Assembly: GCA_049515655.1 (NCBI GenBank)
Contig: JBEKTW010000018.1
Location: forward strand, 1 to 64,000
Direction of reading: 5' to 3'
Origin: JBEKTW01 sp049515655
Lineage (GTDB): Bacteria > Bacteroidota > Ignavibacteria > UBA10030 > SZUA-254
DNA length: 64,000 nt
The notes below the pieces were generated by a model. That model saw nothing but the letters and a program-made list of their open reading frames with translations, did not search any database and was not told the origin of the DNA. Below are positions 31,954 to 39,490 of this stretch, piece by piece. A program made the translations under genes and the position numbers. Positions within the stretch are counted from its first letter, which is position 1; each line of letters starts with the position of its first letter.

Positions 31954-33072
31954 ATGAGCAGTACGACATACAAAGGTTTGTTGGAACTTGAAGGTCACCA
32001 TGATGGATATCTTCGTCAGATTTCTCTCGAGCTTGAAAGGAATAATGCAGATCCTCGTGTTTCGACGAACTTCATCCGTCACTGCAAACTGCGTGAAGGA
32101 TGTTTTGTTGAGGGGACAACCAAGCGGAGTGGCCGCGGAGGACAGGAAATCGTTGACATCCTGCATGTGAACGGGAAAAAACCCAACGAATGGATCGGAG
32201 TTGAAGAGTTTTCACACCGCACTGCAATCGACCCCCGCGACCGCATCAAGCTTACTACTTCGCGCGCGGATGTCTCGATGCGCGTAGTCGAATTGCTGTG
32301 CCCCTTGGGCAAGGGTCAACGCGCGCTTATTGTCGCCCCGCCGCGGTCGGGGAAAACGGTGCTGATGCAACAATTTGCTCACGCCGTGAGCACAAATCAT
32401 CCAGAGATCGATTTGATGGTATTGCTCGTCGATGAACGGCCCGAAGAAGTTACCGACATGCGAAGAACGATTCGGGGAGAGGTCTTTGCCAGTTCGAGCG
32501 ATAGTGATCGCGAAAATCATGTGCGCCTCGCGAAGCTCGTTCTCGAATATGCGAAACGAAAGGCCGAAGTCGGGCACGATGTCGTCCTCCTTCTGGACTC
32601 GCTCACGAAAATGGGGAGGGCCTTTAATGCAGTCCAGCGCAGTAGCGGCAGGACGATGTCCGGCGGTGTCGATTCCCGCGCACTGGAAATCCCGAAAAAG
32701 ATTTTCGGTGCTGCCCGCACGCTGGAAGGCGGGGGCTCGCTGACCATCGTCGCGACGGCCCTCATAGAAACGAATTCGCGGATGGACGAACTCATCTTTC
32801 AGGAGTTCAAAGGGACCGGCAACATGGAGCTCGTGCTCAACCGTGATCTGGCGAACGACAGAATTTTCCCTGCGATCAATATACCCGAATCCGGGACCCG
32901 TCGCGAAGAACTCCTTTTTGGAAATGATACGCGGGAATATCAAATGCTCCGGCGGGCATTCAACAGAATGAAGCCCAAAGAGGCAATGCTCAACCTCCTG
33001 AAACTCATGGAACGATATCCCACAAACAGGGCGCTGCTCTCAAAATTATCCCACGAGAAGTCATTCGAATGA
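31954..33072 (+). CDS. rho: Transcription termination factor Rho, short form
   Basis: A hexameric RNA helicase that terminates transcription. From ATG 31954 (MSSTTYKGLLELEG) the protein is about 372 aa and starts almost directly at the RNA-binding cold-shock fold, without the N-terminal helical domain of typical Rho. The ATPase core is complete: LIVAPPRSGKT (P-loop), LLVDERPEEVTDM, VVLLLDSLTKMGRAFN (Walker B), the Q-loop GRTMSGGVDSRAL and the R-loop IPKKIFGAAR, then EFKGTGNMEL. The primary-site GFGFLR-like motif is degenerate (HDGYLR). In-frame sequence upstream to 31777 is repeat-derived. It overlaps the glycosylase gene by ATGA. It may be the only Rho or a divergent paralogue. Confidence 0.88.
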   Translation: MSSTTYKGLLELEGHHDGYLRQISLELERNNADPRVSTNFIRHCKLREGCFVEGTTKRSGRGGQEIVDILHVNGKKPNEWIGVEEFSHRTAIDPRDRIKLTTSRADVSMRVVELLCPLGKGQRALIVAPPRSGKTVLMQQFAHAVSTNHPEIDLMVLLVDERPEEVTDMRRTIRGEVFASSSDSDRENHVRLAKLVLEYAKRKAEVGHDVVLLLDSLTKMGRAFNAVQRSSGRTMSGGVDSRALEIPKKIFGAARTLEGGGSLTIVATALIETNSRMDELIFQEFKGTGNMELVLNRDLANDRIFPAINIPESGTRREELLFGNDTREYQMLRRAFNRMKPKEAMLNLLKLMERYPTNRALLSKLSHEKSFE

Positions 33073-33971
33073 AAATCCTCATCGACGTTCCTGCCGGCTT
33101 CAACTTTCTTCGGACGGTGTACAGCCACGGCTGGTGCTCATTGCCTCCGTTTCAAGTTGAGAAAGAGTCCACCCAACTTCAAAGAGTCATCGAATTGCCG
33201 GTGGGCAAAGCAGCGGTTATCCGTATCAGCCAGCCGGCAAGGGCGAAAATGGCGGTGGACGTTGATGGAGCGGGCGCGCTCGGCGCGGGCAAACGACGGG
33301 AAATCGTTTCACAGGTGCGATCGTGTTTCCGGCTCGACGAGGACTATTCCGAGTTCTATCGCAGTGCAAGATCGTACCCTGCCTTCCGGTGGGTCCCTAA
33401 GATCGGGGCGGGGCGACTACTGCGCGCACCGACTGTTTTTGAGGACGTCGTCAAGATGATCTGTACGACAAACTGCAGCTGGGCGCTTACGGAAATCATG
33501 GTGGCGAACCTCTGCAAGAAAATGGGGGTCGAGGTTGATGACGGGAATTTCACGTTTCCACGGCCCGAGACAGTTGCGGAGAGTACTGAGAAATTTCTAC
33601 GGAAGGAAATTCGCGCCGGTTATCGCGCGCCGTACCTCCTCGAACTATCCCGCCGGATAGCCCGGAACGGGTTCGATGTGGAAGCATGGCGGCACAGCGA
33701 TTTGCCGACAAACGAGTTGTACGATCTTGTCCGATCCGTGAAAGGAATCGGTCCTTATGCTGCCGGAAATATTCTTAAACTTCTGGGACGGTATGACTAT
33801 CTCGGCATCGACAGCTGGTGCCGGAAACAATTCTTCGAGATCCACAAGAATGGAAGACGGACGACCGACCGCGTCATCGAGAAGTTCTATGAGCAGTTCG
33901 GAGAGTGGAAGGGGTTGTTCTTCTGGATGGATGTCACGAAAGAATGGTACGAGCGGAAATTCCCCTTCTGA
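33069..33971 (+). CDS. HhH-GPD base-excision DNA glycosylase (AlkA/OGG-like)
   Basis: A 300-aa helix-hairpin-helix glycosylase. The diagnostic HhH-GPD segment is VKGIGPYAAGNILKLLG followed by the catalytic Asp in YLGIDSW at about residue 250. The N-terminal beta domain (MKILIDVPAGFNFLRTVYSHGW) and the RAPTVFEDVVKMICTTNCSW helix resemble AlkA/8-oxoguanine glycosylases. No C-terminal Fe-S cysteines are seen, so it is not MutY/Nth-like. Alkylated or oxidised purines are likely substrates. It starts within the rho stop codon (ATGA), an unusual partnership for a repair gene. Confidence 0.87.
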   Translation: MKILIDVPAGFNFLRTVYSHGWCSLPPFQVEKESTQLQRVIELPVGKAAVIRISQPARAKMAVDVDGAGALGAGKRREIVSQVRSCFRLDEDYSEFYRSARSYPAFRWVPKIGAGRLLRAPTVFEDVVKMICTTNCSWALTEIMVANLCKKMGVEVDDGNFTFPRPETVAESTEKFLRKEIRAGYRAPYLLELSRRIARNGFDVEAWRHSDLPTNELYDLVRSVKGIGPYAAGNILKLLGRYDYLGIDSWCRKQFFEIHKNGRRTTDRVIEKFYEQFGEWKGLFFWMDVTKEWYERKFPF

Positions 33972-34048
33972 ATACTGGTGCATTCAATTGTGCGGCGATG
34001 GAAACACATCTCTATCATGTTTCTTTCATTCGTGTAATGTTCCTGTGA

Positions 34049-34411
34049 ATGCCCATGCCGGGGAAAGAGTACTATTTTGAAAAAATCGAGAGTGAATTTG
34101 CTTCAGCCCATGAAGCGCTGAAGATCGGCAACGAAGGCAGGGCACGCGTCTGTGCCCGGCGCGCCGTGGGGCACGCGATAGAGTGGTTTCTGACGAAGTT
34201 TCCCGGAGAAGGTTGGGGAACGGATGCAATGACCCGGCTTGTGAGATTGAGGGAGGATAAGGGTTTCCCCGAAGATATCCATGAAGCGGCTGCCAGGCTA
34301 ACCGCGAGGGTTTCAGGGCAATTCACACACCCCTACAAGATAAATCCGGAAGAAGATGCCAGGATAATAGTCGATTATGTACGGAAAATGATGGACGATG
34401 GGTCTCATTGA
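34049..34411 (+). CDS. Helical HEPN-like protein of unknown function
   Basis: A 120-aa all-helical, charged protein. The helix ARVCARRAVGHAIEWFL contains R-x4-H (RRAVGH), the spacing of the HEPN ribonuclease motif, and the size fits a minimal HEPN domain, but the match rests on one short motif. No MNT nucleotidyltransferase partner gene, as in HEPN-MNT toxin pairs, is adjacent. It overlaps the following phosphatidyltransferase gene by 14 bp, so it is in that operon. Two close ATGs (34049, 34055) could start it. Confidence 0.5.
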   Translation: MPMPGKEYYFEKIESEFASAHEALKIGNEGRARVCARRAVGHAIEWFLTKFPGEGWGTDAMTRLVRLREDKGFPEDIHEAAARLTARVSGQFTHPYKINPEEDARIIVDYVRKMMDDGSH

Positions 34412-35261
34412 GGAATACAAAAGCTCTTTGAAAATGCCCGAGGCAGAGGAGATACTCGACCTGGTTTTCTACCGTCCGGTCGCGTTCGGGTTTGTCAAAA
34501 CCATCGGGCATCTTCCTGTGACGCCGAATCTCATAACAGTCCTCTCATTGTTCTGCGGATTGCTCGCCGGGTGGGACTTTTCGATTGCAGCGCACGATAC
34601 CTTGATGTGGGGAGCGTTCTGGTTTGCAGCGGCGAACATTCTCGATTGCTCCGATGGTCAGTTGGCCCGGTTGCAGCAAAGCGGCACGCTTATGGGCAGA
34701 GTTCTTGATGGTGTGGTCGATTACATTACGAGTATTGCCATTTTTGTGGGCATCGGCATCGGACTGGCTGCCAATGGACACAACCTGTGGTGGCTTGTCA
34801 TCGCCGCAGGATTGAGCAGTGCCGTCCATGCCGTATTCTTCGATTACTACCAGAATGAGTTCATGTCTGCCGTGCGCGCTGAACGGAATTTTCTCGACCG
34901 AGAGGTCGAACGATTTCATGGGGAAATCGTTCGGATGAAGGAGGAGCGACGCGATGGTCTGAAAGTGTTTTTTCTGAATATCTACGTTCGGTATCTTGCT
35001 CTTCAGAACAAGGCCAGCACGAAGCGACAGAGTGTGAATGTGGATCCGGAGACCTATAGAACAGAGAACAGGACGATGATCCGGCTCTGGAGTTTTCTCG
35101 GTCCGACAACGAACAGAACGGTTCTCATCGTCTGCGCAGTTCTCGGAATGGTGCAGGAGTATCTTTGGGCCGTCATCACGCTCGGAAACATCTGGTTCCT
35201 TCTCACATTCATCCTGCAGCGGCGAATTCATCGGCGGGTGGCCGCTCTGAATCCGGAATGA
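34398..35261 (+). CDS. CDP-alcohol phosphatidyltransferase family membrane enzyme
   Basis: These integral-membrane enzymes transfer a phosphoalcohol from a CDP-linked donor to make phospholipid headgroups or polar lipids. The signature D-x2-DG-x2-AR-x8-G-x3-D-x3-D is intact in DCSDGQLARLQ followed by GTLMGRVLDGVVDYI. Several membrane spans flank it (for example SIAIFVGIGIGLAANG and TVLIVCAVLGMVQEYLW), with a soluble insert of about 70 residues between spans. The NTLITVLSLF-like entry PNLITVLSLFCGLLAG is typical. The substrate (inositol, glycerol, serine, other) is not readable. A paralogue follows directly. Confidence 0.88.
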   Translation: MGLIEEYKSSLKMPEAEEILDLVFYRPVAFGFVKTIGHLPVTPNLITVLSLFCGLLAGWDFSIAAHDTLMWGAFWFAAANILDCSDGQLARLQQSGTLMGRVLDGVVDYITSIAIFVGIGIGLAANGHNLWWLVIAAGLSSAVHAVFFDYYQNEFMSAVRAERNFLDREVERFHGEIVRMKEERRDGLKVFFLNIYVRYLALQNKASTKRQSVNVDPETYRTENRTMIRLWSFLGPTTNRTVLIVCAVLGMVQEYLWAVITLGNIWFLLTFILQRRIHRRVAALNPE

Positions 35262-35292
35262 TTTGCGCCAGCCGTCTGATGGCCAGAAGAAG

Positions 35293-36234
35293 ATGCCGAG
35301 ACCGAATCCGATATCGTTTCTTAAGCAATCGCTCAAGTCTGACTCGTATTACGCCGATGAGGTCATCAATATCTACCTCCTCCGGCCCTTGGCTGCAGTC
35401 ATTGTGTGGCTCCTGTATCCGACGCGGGTCACTCCGAATCAGGTGACGGTGATCGCAGTTGCCTTTGGGTTGGCGGCGGCTTTGTTCTACCTCTCGGGCA
35501 CACCGGGGGAGGTTGCCGTTGCGGGGCTCCTGGTCACAGCGAAAGATGTTTTTGATGACGCCGACGGGCAGCTCGCACGCCTGCGTGCCGAAACGCCTGC
35601 TCGACGAACAAATTCTTTGACCGATGGGCACTCCGGCGTGCAGGCACGGGCGAAGGAAATGTATTCTCGCCGGGGAAGATTTCTCGATTCAATCGGCGAC
35701 TTCGCGGTGGACCTTGCTGTGTTTTCGGCAATTACTTATGCCGTTTGGCAGACTCACCCCGGGTTGATAACGCTCGTTCTGGGCTTTCTGGCGCTACTCG
35801 GTATCACACTCCGGGTTTCCTACCATGTGTTCTATCAGGTATCGTTTCTCCACCTGAAGGATCGGTATACGCTCAACCGCATCGTCGAGGATATCACCGA
35901 CGAGGACCGCCGGGGAGACCGCGTCGCGTTCCGATTGCAGCAGATTTTTCTCTTCATTTATGGATGGCAGGATCGACTGATGTACCGCCTCGACAAATGG
36001 TGCAGGAGAGAGGTATTGAGCGATAACTTCTTGTCCGGGTGGTATTCGAATAGGTTCGCTCTCAGGCTGTCTGGATTGCTGGGATTCGGAACCGAATTCG
36101 CACTTCTCACCCTCTGCTCGCTCTTCAACGAGCTCTATCTGTACCTCCTGCTTAATGTGTTTCTCATGAACGGCATATGGTTGGTCGGCATTCTCTACCG
36201 CCGAGTGATACTAGCGGGAAGAGTGAACCAATGA
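35293..36234 (+). CDS. Second CDP-alcohol phosphatidyltransferase, signature interrupted by an insert
   Basis: Paralogue of the preceding gene, starting from ATG 35293 (MPRPNPISFLKQ) 31 bp after its stop; an upstream TTG at 35263 is less likely. TPNQVTVIAVAFGLAAALFY is the usual first span. The catalytic signature is split: DDADGQLARL is present and GRFLDSIGDFAVD supplies the last Gly and two Asp, but 31 residues lie between AR and G instead of the usual 8. The extra segment (about ETPARRTNSL to AKEMYSRR) is hydrophilic and would fall in a cytoplasmic loop. All six catalytic residues are kept, so activity is possible. Three or four further spans follow. Confidence 0.85.
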   Translation: MPRPNPISFLKQSLKSDSYYADEVINIYLLRPLAAVIVWLLYPTRVTPNQVTVIAVAFGLAAALFYLSGTPGEVAVAGLLVTAKDVFDDADGQLARLRAETPARRTNSLTDGHSGVQARAKEMYSRRGRFLDSIGDFAVDLAVFSAITYAVWQTHPGLITLVLGFLALLGITLRVSYHVFYQVSFLHLKDRYTLNRIVEDITDEDRRGDRVAFRLQQIFLFIYGWQDRLMYRLDKWCRREVLSDNFLSGWYSNRFALRLSGLLGFGTEFALLTLCSLFNELYLYLLLNVFLMNGIWLVGILYRRVILAGRVNQ

Positions 36235-36291
36235 GTCGTACAATCAGCTGCATCGATGTTTGCTTTCAACTTCCATTTTCAGTAGAATTGT

Positions 36292-37155
36292 TTGAGAAAG
36301 GAAAATAGTCTGATATCGGATGCGAGGGAAGCAAGCGATTGCTTGCTCAACAAATCACTGCTGGCGCCGATTGAGTACCCGAACCTCATACGACTAGGGA
36401 CCAAAGGCGATGGCGGCTATGTTGTTCCGGAAGATCAAGTTGCGGATTGCGAATTATTGATATCCCTTGGTCTTTCTGACAACTGGGAGTTCGACAAGGA
36501 GTTTCTCGCAAAGAATCCCGCGGCAAGAGTAATTGGGGTCGATCACACTGTTGGACGATTGTGGTTTCAGCGAAGAGTTTTACTCTATTCGTGGAAGATT
36601 TTCATGAATGCCCTCCTTTGCAATCCCAGGAAAGTGGGCAAATACATTGAAAAATGGCGGAACAATCTCGAATACTTTTCCTTTTTCAAGAAACCGAACA
36701 TTCATTTAAAAAGGAGAATTTCTCCGAACAGCGATAAGCTGGACATAAGCCTGGGAGAGATCCTCGATTCAAACCCCGCGCAGAATATCAAGCTGAATGT
36801 CTTCCTGAAGATGGACATCGAGGGTTCGGAGTACGGGACAATGAAGGACATTATCCGGTGCCATAACCGCATTAGGTGCGTTGCAGCCGAATTTCATGAC
36901 CTCGATAAGAGAACTGCGGAATTCAATGACTGCATGCAGGTATTGTCACAATATTTCAGTGTCGTGCATATTCACGGTAACAATGGGGCAAGCTATGACC
37001 CCGTAAACGATTTCCCCTCAGTTGTGGAAATTACCCTTGTCAATAAGACTATCCTGAAGGCGGGAAGTTTTGTTTCGTCATCGGAATATCCGAGACCCGG
37101 GCTGGACTTCCCTAACAATCCAGGGGTTCCCGATTACAGACTTCGATTCAAGTAG
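36292..37155 (+). CDS. FkbM-type SAM-dependent methyltransferase
   Basis: A 287-aa cytoplasmic protein with features of the FkbM/Methyltransf_21 family: TKGDGGYVVPEDQ near the start, LISLGLSDNWEFDKEF, and the central FLKMDIEGSEYGTM, which matches the family's K-x-D-x-E-G-x-E motif. These enzymes O-methylate sugars or lipid-linked glycans. It starts with TTG at 36292 because no ATG is available in frame. Codon use looks more AT-rich than its neighbours, and the gene is followed by a dispersed 3' element. Transfer with an envelope-sugar module is possible. Confidence 0.75.
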   Translation: MRKENSLISDAREASDCLLNKSLLAPIEYPNLIRLGTKGDGGYVVPEDQVADCELLISLGLSDNWEFDKEFLAKNPAARVIGVDHTVGRLWFQRRVLLYSWKIFMNALLCNPRKVGKYIEKWRNNLEYFSFFKKPNIHLKRRISPNSDKLDISLGEILDSNPAQNIKLNVFLKMDIEGSEYGTMKDIIRCHNRIRCVAAEFHDLDKRTAEFNDCMQVLSQYFSVVHIHGNNGASYDPVNDFPSVVEITLVNKTILKAGSFVSSSEYPRPGLDFPNNPGVPDYRLRFK

Positions 37156-37222
37156 CACCCTTCCAACAAAGTGATTGTACGTCAGAAATGCAGAACTTTT
37201 TTTGAGTTCTATCATGGAGTAT
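37153..37222. repeat. Second copy of the stop-proximal element
   Basis: Starting at the stop codon, TAGCACCCTTCCAACAAAGT then GATTGTACGTCAGAAATGC matches the element at 14361 at about 29 of 37 positions. It is followed by AGAACTTTTTTTGAGTTCT, a small hairpin with a T-rich loop. Confidence 0.6.
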
Positions 37223-37264
37223 CCTGCTTTCTTTCAATCCGCAATCCCCAATCCACAATGTAAT

Positions 37265-38278
37265 TCATTCCTCATCGATCACCCATGGTTCCAGAAGATT
37301 CTCATTCATTCCCTCCAGGAACCGTGAAGGTTTTGACAGGATCGTTCCGCTCTCTCTGTCGTAGATATTGATCGGATAGGTGATAAAGAGATTCTCTTTC
37401 GCGCGGGTACACGCGACATACATCAACCGGCGCTCTTCTTCCATTTCCTCGATACTGCCGACGGCACGCGAAGTCGGAAACCTCCCGTCGAGTGCATAAA
37501 TGACGAAAACGCTATTCCATTCGAGCCCTTTTGCGCTGTGAATCGTTGACAGCGTGAGATATTCATCGTCCTTTCCCACCGGTTCCACCTCCGCGACGCT
37601 TTCATTCGGCGGCTCAAGCGCCAGGTCGGTGAGCAGCGTGCCGATATCGCTGTAGCGCGCCGCGATCTGTTCAAACATTTCAAGGTCTTTCTTCCGTTTC
37701 ACGTAGTCATCATACCGGTTCTTAAACATGGGGTGATAGTAGGTGACGATGCGTGCGACTTTATCGGCGGGCGGATACTTTTCGGGTGCAATGGATTTCA
37801 GTAGAGAAAACAGTTCTTTCACGCTTTCCGGATAGGCTTGATATTCCTGCCAGAATCCGGAGGAAGTAATTGTCGAGCGGTGGTGAAGAATGTCGTCGAC
37901 CACTCTTTCTGCGGTTCGCGGTCCCACGCCATCGATGAGCAGCAGAATGCGGTTCCACGCCACGACGTCACGGGGATTTTCGAGTACCCGCAGGTATGCA
38001 ATCATGTCTTTGACGTGCGCGGTTTCGATGAATTTGAATCCCCCGAACTTCACGAACGGGATATTTGCCTTCGTCAATTCGATTTCCAGGTCGAATGAAA
38101 GGAATGACGAGCGGAACAGAACAGCAATCTCGTCGAGCGGCACGCCCTGTTCCCGCAGCTCGAGCACCTTCTGCACGACGAACTTCGATTGAATGTTCTC
38201 GTTCTCGGCAATGACGAGTTGCGGAAGGGAGCCTTCCTTTTTGTTCGTATAAAGAACCTTGGTGTATTTGTGGCGCAT
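37265..38278 (-). CDS. UvrD/PcrA-type helicase, C-terminal half (split gene)
   Basis: This 337-aa frame begins MRHKYTKVLYTNKKEG, which aligns with the point in PcrA just after the YRS motif (RKPKRIWTENPEG), so it is only the second half of an SF1A helicase. It contains the 2A/2B domains: IAVLFRSS, the 2B segment LLLIDGVGPRTAERV, motif V TIHSAKGLEWNSV and motif VI YVACTRAKENL. No Walker A is present. The missing half is at 39491-40579 on the same strand. The ATG lies two bases after the stop of the intervening lipoprotein gene, so translation could be coupled. The two chains might assemble into a split helicase or be remnants. Confidence 0.85.
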   Translation of the reverse strand: MRHKYTKVLYTNKKEGSLPQLVIAENENIQSKFVVQKVLELREQGVPLDEIAVLFRSSFLSFDLEIELTKANIPFVKFGGFKFIETAHVKDMIAYLRVLENPRDVVAWNRILLLIDGVGPRTAERVVDDILHHRSTITSSGFWQEYQAYPESVKELFSLLKSIAPEKYPPADKVARIVTYYHPMFKNRYDDYVKRKKDLEMFEQIAARYSDIGTLLTDLALEPPNESVAEVEPVGKDDEYLTLSTIHSAKGLEWNSVFVIYALDGRFPTSRAVGSIEEMEEERRLMYVACTRAKENLFITYPINIYDRESGTILSKPSRFLEGMNENLLEPWVIDEE

Positions 38279-38280
38279 TG

Positions 38281-39075
38281 TTATGGCTGAGGCTTCCGAA
38301 ATATTCCGAATTCCGCCACGATGAGCGGGCCGAGTTGCGTGTTTTCGGTCTTCACGTGCGTGAGCTTGAGTGATTGGCCACGGGAAAACCAGATGGCAGG
38401 TGATTGTCCCTTCATTCTCGCTTCATCGAAGAGCGCGATTTTCTCTGCGTCTCCGGAGCCGGGCAAATTCCCCGCGATTATGATAGGGTCGTCAAGGTAG
38501 AGTGTGTTAAACGAATTCAACAGGTTTATGCACGTGGTTTGGTCATCGACCGACGCTTTGTCGGGAAGGCGCGTGGCTACGACGACCACGCTGCGGGCAC
38601 CGCAGTCGACGATTGTTTGGAGGGCCGATTCGAAATTCATCGACTGGATACCGCTGTACGGGGTATTCGCACTCGACTGAATCGGATAGCTACTGAAGAC
38701 CGCGTTGCCGGTCTGGCGCCCGTTTAGCATGAGGTTTTCTCCGAATGCCTGCCGCATCCCGGTCTGTCGGGAGAGCTCGTCCACCACATCAATGCGATCT
38801 TTCAAGCCCGGATAGCGCGTGATTCCGTGCATTGTAAGGATATCGACCTTGGACCGCTTCAGGACTGTGGTCAGCTGTTCGATATCGCTTGTTTCAATTT
38901 TCCTCGAAAGTTTTGCGAGGTCGAGACTTCCGACCTGTATGACGATATCCGCTGCCACAGGTTTCGCCGGAGGCGGAGGAGGCGCCTCTTCCTTCTTCGT
39001 TTCTTTCGTCGACGGACAGCCAAGCAAGAACAAGGCAAGCAAGGCCAGAGTGAAGTAAATAGGCGACTTATTCAT
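38281..39075 (-). CDS. Lipoprotein with degenerate endonuclease/exonuclease/phosphatase (EEP) fold
   Basis: From ATG 39075 the protein starts MNKSPIYFTLALLALFLLGC, a lipoprotein signal with the acylated Cys at residue 20, then a Lys/Glu/Pro linker (KEEAPPPPPAKP). The rest follows the EEP order: VDILTMHGITRYPGLKDRID, FGENLMLNGRQTGNAVFSSY and DDPIIIAGNLPGSGD. In active EEP enzymes the first segment carries the metal-binding Glu (LQE) and the last reads GDFN; here they are MHG and AGNL, so catalysis is unlikely. A ligand-binding role at the outer membrane is possible. Six in-frame codons upstream of 39075 belong to the adjacent repeat. The gene sits between the two halves of a helicase. Confidence 0.75.
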   Translation of the reverse strand: MNKSPIYFTLALLALFLLGCPSTKETKKEEAPPPPPAKPVAADIVIQVGSLDLAKLSRKIETSDIEQLTTVLKRSKVDILTMHGITRYPGLKDRIDVVDELSRQTGMRQAFGENLMLNGRQTGNAVFSSYPIQSSANTPYSGIQSMNFESALQTIVDCGARSVVVVATRLPDKASVDDQTTCINLLNSFNTLYLDDPIIIAGNLPGSGDAEKIALFDEARMKGQSPAIWFSRGQSLKLTHVKTENTQLGPLIVAEFGIFRKPQP

Positions 39076-39490
39076 TGACGTTAAGCAGAACATTGTTGGA
39101 TGTCCAAAATCTGAAGCACCAAATCATAGAAAAACTCGAAACACGAAATCATGGATAAATTCGAAGCACAACATCCGAAATCCTAAACAAACTCAAATGT
39201 CATCCTCATCTCAGCTACACACAACAAAAGAAGTATGTGTCATTGTGAGGGAGCGAAGCGACCGAAGAATCTCATCCATGTATCGTCAGATCCTTCGCGG
39301 AGTTTATCCTGAGCGTTAGCGAAGGACTCAGGATGACCTTTTTGAATTTTTCAGATGTCCCGATTTAGGAATTGTCCCGCTTCTGGATTCCGCTGGGGAG
39401 CGGGATTCTGAAAAGCGGAATTTAGAGTTTAGATGTTCTCCGCCTGAGGCGGATGCGCCTCTGGCGCAGGATTTAAGATTTGCTTAGGTT
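39076..39490. repeat. Composite repeat region inside the split helicase locus
   Basis: The left part (GACGTTAAGCAGAACATTG, then GATGTCCAAAATCTGAAGCA and CGAAATCCTAAACAAACTC) is a diverged copy of the MITE-like family. The middle (39240-39350) is a GATCCTTCGCGGAG/GCGAAGGACTC hairpin-type repeat. The block TTGTCCCGCTTCTGGATTCC to AAAGCGGAATTT (39371-39424) is shared almost base for base with 56765-56817. The right end runs into the stop codon of the helicase N-terminal half. No gene is supported here. Confidence 0.7.
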
